From CAYHZL01 sp964361075 (GTDB lineage: Bacteria > Bacteroidota > Ignavibacteria > UBA10030 > UBA8401): a stretch of DNA of 54,129 bases. Shown one piece after another: positions 51,304 through 54,129 of the stretch. Under the pieces are notes generated by a model that was not told the origin of the DNA, ran no database searches, and was given only the letters and a program-made list of their open reading frames with translations. The DNA lies in assembly GCA_964361075.1 (NCBI GenBank), contig CAYHZL010000003.1, positions 1-54,129 of the forward strand, read 5' to 3'. Numbering within the stretch: the stretch's first letter is position 1; each line of letters opens with the position of its first letter. A program made the translations under genes and the position numbers.

Positions 51304-52151
51304 GATTTTTGTTTTTCAGGAATTGCTATATGTGCAGGTCTGCCGACAAAACTTGACATTGATTCGTACACATTCAACCACCTTCCAACCAGAAGATCAA
51401 AAAGACGCGTTGGCAAAACACCTTTCAATATAGGCAAGAGATAGACTGTGATTGGTGCGCGAACAATAATTTTATTGCGTTCAACTGCACGCATAATTTT
51501 TTCTGAAATAATCTCCGCTTCGATTATTGGAACAAGCAACGGTGCTTTCACTCCGGCAAACATTCCTGTATTGATATAACTCGGAGTAATGGTTGTAACA
51601 TGCAGTTGTTTCGAAGAATGTTCTTGTTCAAGTTCAATGCGCAATGATTCTGACCAGCCAAGCAAAGCCCACTTACTGCCTGCGTAGACAGACATCTTTG
51701 GATTTGCAAGTAAACCAGCTGCTGATGCAATATTAATAATATGACCTTTACCATTACGCAACATTTCTGGAAGAAAAAGATTTGTAATAAGCATTGGTGC
51801 AATAACATTTATTTCGATTGTTTTGGTAATATCCCTGAATGTATGCTGCTCGAATAATTTTCCTGCAACAACACCGGCATTATTGAACAACACATCAATT
51901 CCGCCAAAGCGTTGTATCACCTCGCTACTTGCGTGTTGAATTTGTTCACTGTGTGCAATATCAATAACCGTCCCAAGTACTTCAGCAGGAAAATTTTTGA
52001 ATTCATGTATCGTTGCATTCAAATTCTCTTCGTTGATATCCCATAAAATAACACGAGCAGCTTTCCGTTCAAGAGATTTTCTTGCAAAGAGTTTTCCTAA
52101 ACCACTGGCGCCACCGGTAATAAGAACGGTGCTGTTAGCAAAAGATGACAT
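51300..52151 (-). CDS. Short-chain dehydrogenase/reductase, retinol/steroid-dehydrogenase-like
   Basis: The 283-residue SDR has VLITGGASGLGK (NAD(P) site), LFNNAGVVAG, a catalytic serine in NIASAAG, YAGSKWAL (Tyr and Lys) and a long C-terminal part with hydrophobic stretches, as in membrane-associated long-chain alcohol or retinol dehydrogenases. The last three codons lie in the target duplication of an element, and the stop uses the element's terminal bases; the ancestral sequence would also read Gln-Lys-Ser-stop. Likely partner of the adjacent aldehyde dehydrogenase. Confidence 0.85.
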   Translation of the reverse strand: MSSFANSTVLITGGASGLGKLFARKSLERKAARVILWDINEENLNATIHEFKNFPAEVLGTVIDIAHSEQIQHASSEVIQRFGGIDVLFNNAGVVAGKLFEQHTFRDITKTIEINVIAPMLITNLFLPEMLRNGKGHIINIASAAGLLANPKMSVYAGSKWALLGWSESLRIELEQEHSSKQLHVTTITPSYINTGMFAGVKAPLLVPIIEAEIISEKIMRAVERNKIIVRAPITVYLLPILKGVLPTRLFDLLVGRWLNVYESMSSFVGRPAHIAIPEKQKS

Positions 52152-52225
52152 AAGTGTTTCCTTTCACAATAATTCAAAGATATGCTTGTGAAGAAGATAG
52201 TAAATTTTTCTTGCAATGGATATTT

Positions 52226-52651
52226 ACTGATATTACGTAAAAAAGATTTTTAACCACAAAGGTAACTCCTCAGCGTTATTGTTTATTCAAAAAATCCCTC
52301 CGCCAAAAAGACGGCGGACTTACAGCCTAACCCCCTTTTCAAGGGGGAATAAGAGCGAGGAAATCCCCCTTGAAAAGGGGGTGTCCCGATTTGTTTTTTA
52401 ATCGGGACGGGGGATTCATTTTCTTTGGAAATACTGAAATTATGCCGAAGGTGGCAACGCCATTCACTTGGAACATCTGGCTAAGCCATTCGCCGTGGCG
52501 AACCTTCGGGACAAAAACACGCTGAGCAGTTACCCACAAAGAAACTAATACACAAACTACAAAGTACTCTTTTCCATAATTTTTGAAGGTTATTTCCTTA
52601 AAATCTTTTTGTGCCTTTGTGGTATTCTTTGCTGTTCTGCGTAACTTCAAT
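52226..52651. mobile_element. ACTG-ended MITE-like element, copy 3, interrupted by a GTAA-ended element
   Basis: The left end is ACTGATATTACGTA, and the right end GCGTAACTTCAAT is inverted with a few differences. A perfect 5-bp direct repeat TATTT lies at 52221-52225 and 52652-52656. Inside, at 52254-52541, a GTAA-ended element with its 8-bp duplication splits the core; without it the element is about 146 bp with its own inner inverted repeat CCACAAAG ... CTTTGTGG. Confidence 0.8.
52262..52533. mobile_element. GTAA-ended MITE-like element, copy 2 (nested)
   Basis: This 272-bp element has ends GTAACTCCTCAGCGT / ACGCTGAGCAGTTAC (one mismatch in 15) and a perfect 8-bp direct repeat CCACAAAG (52254-52261 and 52534-52541). 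The left three-fifths match copy 1; the right part has an extra block (about 52442-52511) with GCCGAAGGTGGC, CATTCGCCGTGGCGAA and CCTTCGGGAC that copy 1 lacks. Confidence 0.88.
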
Positions 52652-52668
52652 TATTTAAAATGAAAAAA

Positions 52669-52702
52669 GCCACGCCTCGCGTTTATACGAGGCGTGGCTT
52701 TT
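52669..52702. terminator. Terminator next to tRNA-Leu
   Basis: GCCACGCCTCG (52669-52679) and CGAGGCGTGGC (52688-52698) form an 11-bp stem, with A-run on the left and T-run on the right. Read on the minus strand it lies just after the tRNA and is followed by six T, so it terminates the tRNA transcript; it could also work in the other direction. Confidence 0.88.
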
Positions 52703-52703
52703 G

Positions 52704-52791
52704 TGGTACCAACGGTCGGACTCGAACCGACACATCTTTAAGGGATACTGGATTTTGAGTCCAGCGCGTCTACCAATTCCGCCACATTGGC
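52704..52791 (-). tRNA. tRNA-Leu (CAA)
   Basis: This 88-nt class II tRNA on the minus strand starts GCCAATGTGGCGGAATTGG and ends with encoded ACCA. The anticodon arm is CTGGA-CTCAAAA-TCCAG, giving anticodon CAA. The long variable arm (GTATCCCTTAAAGATGT) and T-arm TCGGTTCGAGTCCGA are present. The first acceptor pair is G-U, slightly unusual. Confidence 0.95.
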
Positions 52792-52845
52792 ATTGGTTAC
52801 TGAATAAATATACGAAAGCCTCGCACTGTTTGCAAGATGCACCAA

Positions 52846-53961
52846 TTATTTTTTATCCGAAGATTTTTTCTCAACATGTTTATACAAATACGCTGATTCA
52901 TATAATTGATTTTTTTCTCCGTCATGCAATGCGTACTTGCCTCCATTCCAAATTGATGCGCTTCCGTGCTCTCCTCTTTTGTTGATAGAGTAGAATGTTA
53001 CATTAAATGCAGGGCGTCCGTTTTCATCAAGCAATCGTTTTTCTTTTATGTGATCAACAATTCTTTTGCATGCCATTAGACATGCTTCTTCGGGAGGTTT
53101 TCCTTGACGCATGTATTCAACAATCATGACGGAACTGCAATTCAATAAATTTGCTTCTCCTCTTCCTGTTGAACCTGCAGCACCAATTTCATTATCAACA
53201 TACAATCCCGCGCCGATGATCGGAGAATCGCCAACACGTCCGGGAATTTTATATGAAAGTCCGCTTGTTGTTGTAACGCCGGAAATATTTCCTGCGCTAT
53301 CTTTAGCAAGACAGTTGATTGTTCCGTACGTCTGCAAAACATTTTTTAATCCTTCGCCGATGTTTGTCTCTTCAATCGAATGAGGCGGCAGATAATCATC
53401 TTCAGTGCTGAGATTTTCTTTCCATTTCACCCACGCTTCACGCGCTTGCTCAGTCAGTAAATTTTCTTCTTTGAATCCGTGCATGCGGGCAAATCTGAGC
53501 GCACCTTCTCCGACAAGAAGAACATGATCTGTGCGTTCCAATATTATTTTTGCAACACGAGATGGATTTTTAATATTGCGCAGCGAAGCAACGGCGCCGG
53601 CACGATGTGTTGGTCCGTGCATCACTGAAGAATCTAATTCAACAATTCCTTCTTCATTCGGAAGCCCGCCGTACCCGACCGACATATCATTCGGATCATC
53701 TTCGATAATATTTACTCCGGCAATCACTGCATCAAGCGCATCGCTTCCATTTTTGATTAGCTCTATTGCTTTTTCCGTTGCGCGAAGTCCATTACTGCTG
53801 GAAATGGCAACAATTTTTCGCTCAATAGGATTGACTGGAATTGAAGAAGTTGATGAAATCAATAAAGATTCTGCTCGTGAAGTTTTTGAAACAACACTTG
53901 CGGCTAATCCGGCGAGGGCGGTTGTCTTTAAAAAATTTCTACGGTTGTAAGATGCTTTCAT
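52846..53961 (-). CDS. Glycosylasparaginase-type Ntn-hydrolase with Tat signal
   Basis: This exported N4-(beta-N-acetylglucosaminyl)-L-asparaginase family protein (371 residues) would cleave the sugar-asparagine bond or isoaspartyl peptides. A twin-arginine signal (NRRNFLKTTALAGLAASVVS) leads it. The autocleavage and nucleophile threonine is in YGTINCLAKD (about residue 213), followed by TSGLSYKIPGRVGDSPIIGAGLY and GAAGSTGRGE, matching the lysosomal and Elizabethkingia enzymes. Export suggests use of glycopeptides outside the cytoplasm. Confidence 0.9.
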   Translation of the reverse strand: MKASYNRRNFLKTTALAGLAASVVSKTSRAESLLISSTSSIPVNPIERKIVAISSSNGLRATEKAIELIKNGSDALDAVIAGVNIIEDDPNDMSVGYGGLPNEEGIVELDSSVMHGPTHRAGAVASLRNIKNPSRVAKIILERTDHVLLVGEGALRFARMHGFKEENLLTEQAREAWVKWKENLSTEDDYLPPHSIEETNIGEGLKNVLQTYGTINCLAKDSAGNISGVTTTSGLSYKIPGRVGDSPIIGAGLYVDNEIGAAGSTGRGEANLLNCSSVMIVEYMRQGKPPEEACLMACKRIVDHIKEKRLLDENGRPAFNVTFYSINKRGEHGSASIWNGGKYALHDGEKNQLYESAYLYKHVEKKSSDKK

Positions 53962-53990
53962 AAAAAAAATCTTTCTTAAAGAATATTATA

Positions 53991-54129
53991 ACTACTACTC
54001 AGCGTATTTGTTGATTCAAAAAATCCCTCCGCCAAAAAGCCGGCGGACTTACAGCCTGTTTCCCCCTTTTCAAGGGGGATTTCCACACTCTTTATTCCCC
54101 CTTTACAAAGGGGGTTAGGGGGATTTCTT
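53991..54129. mobile_element. GTAA-ended MITE-like element, copy 3, cut by the window edge
   Basis: It begins ACTACTACTCAGCGT (the first bases differ from GTAACTACTCAGCGT), then shares the CCTCCGCCAAAAAGCCGGCGG and TTACAGCCT blocks and the CCCCCTTTTCAAGGGGG-type palindromes with copies 1 and 2. The right end lies outside the window, so the target duplication cannot be checked. It lies upstream of the Tat-exported hydrolase gene. Confidence 0.75.

Noticed and set aside
51099..54129. CRISPR-like repeats, because similar blocks recur at 51.1, 52.3 and 54.0 kb
   Set aside because: The units are long, have inverted ends and flanking target duplications, and are separated by genes; there is no regular spacer pattern and no cas gene.

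Overview
This window looks like a metagenome-derived scaffold from the Ignavibacteria / Chlorobi side of the Bacteroidota-Chlorobiota group. Four signs support this: three secreted proteins end in a type IX secretion (T9SS) sorting domain of the 'NYPNPFNPST ... SGIYF ... KKLLMVK' kind; the tmRNA tag reads ADTYNYALAA, close to the Chlorobium-type tag; a bacillithiol enzyme is present; and the DNA is AT-rich with short intergenic gaps. A run of ten N at 11242-11251 is an assembly gap. I saw no rRNA, CRISPR array, prophage or transposase gene.

Layout. 127-8090 (+): a MalK/UgpC-type ABC ATPase, then three T9SS cargo proteins, the first broken by a frameshift inside a palindromic insert. 8180-9817 (-): BshC. 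10254-17839 (+): YqeY, CvpA, MutS2, biotin carboxylase, biotin carrier protein and PurL. 17920-36432 (-): a long co-directional series with a Rieske protein, DapF, tmRNA, SirB1-like protein, two LOG-family proteins, a truncated GAF/fRMsr remnant, YgfZ, a LiaF-like protein, PolX, TrpG, TrpE, threonine aldolase, Lnt, PAP2, DedA, IspF, acylphosphatase, a DMT transporter, DprE2-like, DprE1-like and a UbiA-type phosphoribosyltransferase. 36581-53961 (-): a B12-dependent acyl-CoA mutase large subunit, MutL, a TerB-like protein, TerC, dipeptide epimerase, FtsY, PgsA, PurF, NadB, two outer-membrane-type proteins, aldehyde dehydrogenase, SDR, tRNA-Leu(CAA) and a glycosylasparaginase-type hydrolase.

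Two things stand out. First, UbiA-like, DprE1-like and DprE2-like genes, with a DMT transporter directly after them and a PAP2 phosphatase 2.5 kb further on, look like a pathway for polyprenyl-phosphate-linked D-arabinofuranose. It is best known from mycobacteria and would be unexpected here. Second, the intergenic gaps hold at least a dozen small non-autonomous elements in three terminal-repeat families: GGGC-ended with 4-bp target duplications, ACTG-ended with 5-bp duplications, and GTAA-ended with 8-bp duplications. They share end sequences but carry different, partly exchangeable palindromic cores. Several sit exactly at start or stop codons inside former tight operons, so their insertion history can be reconstructed base by base.

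Otherwise the genes are mostly housekeeping: purine synthesis (PurL, PurF), NAD synthesis (NadB), tryptophan synthesis (TrpE, TrpG), isoprenoids (IspF), lysine/peptidoglycan (DapF), lipoprotein and phospholipid maturation (Lnt, PgsA), protein targeting (FtsY), ribosome rescue (tmRNA) and DNA repair (MutL, MutS2, PolX). All functional calls come from reading sequence motifs; no database search was run.
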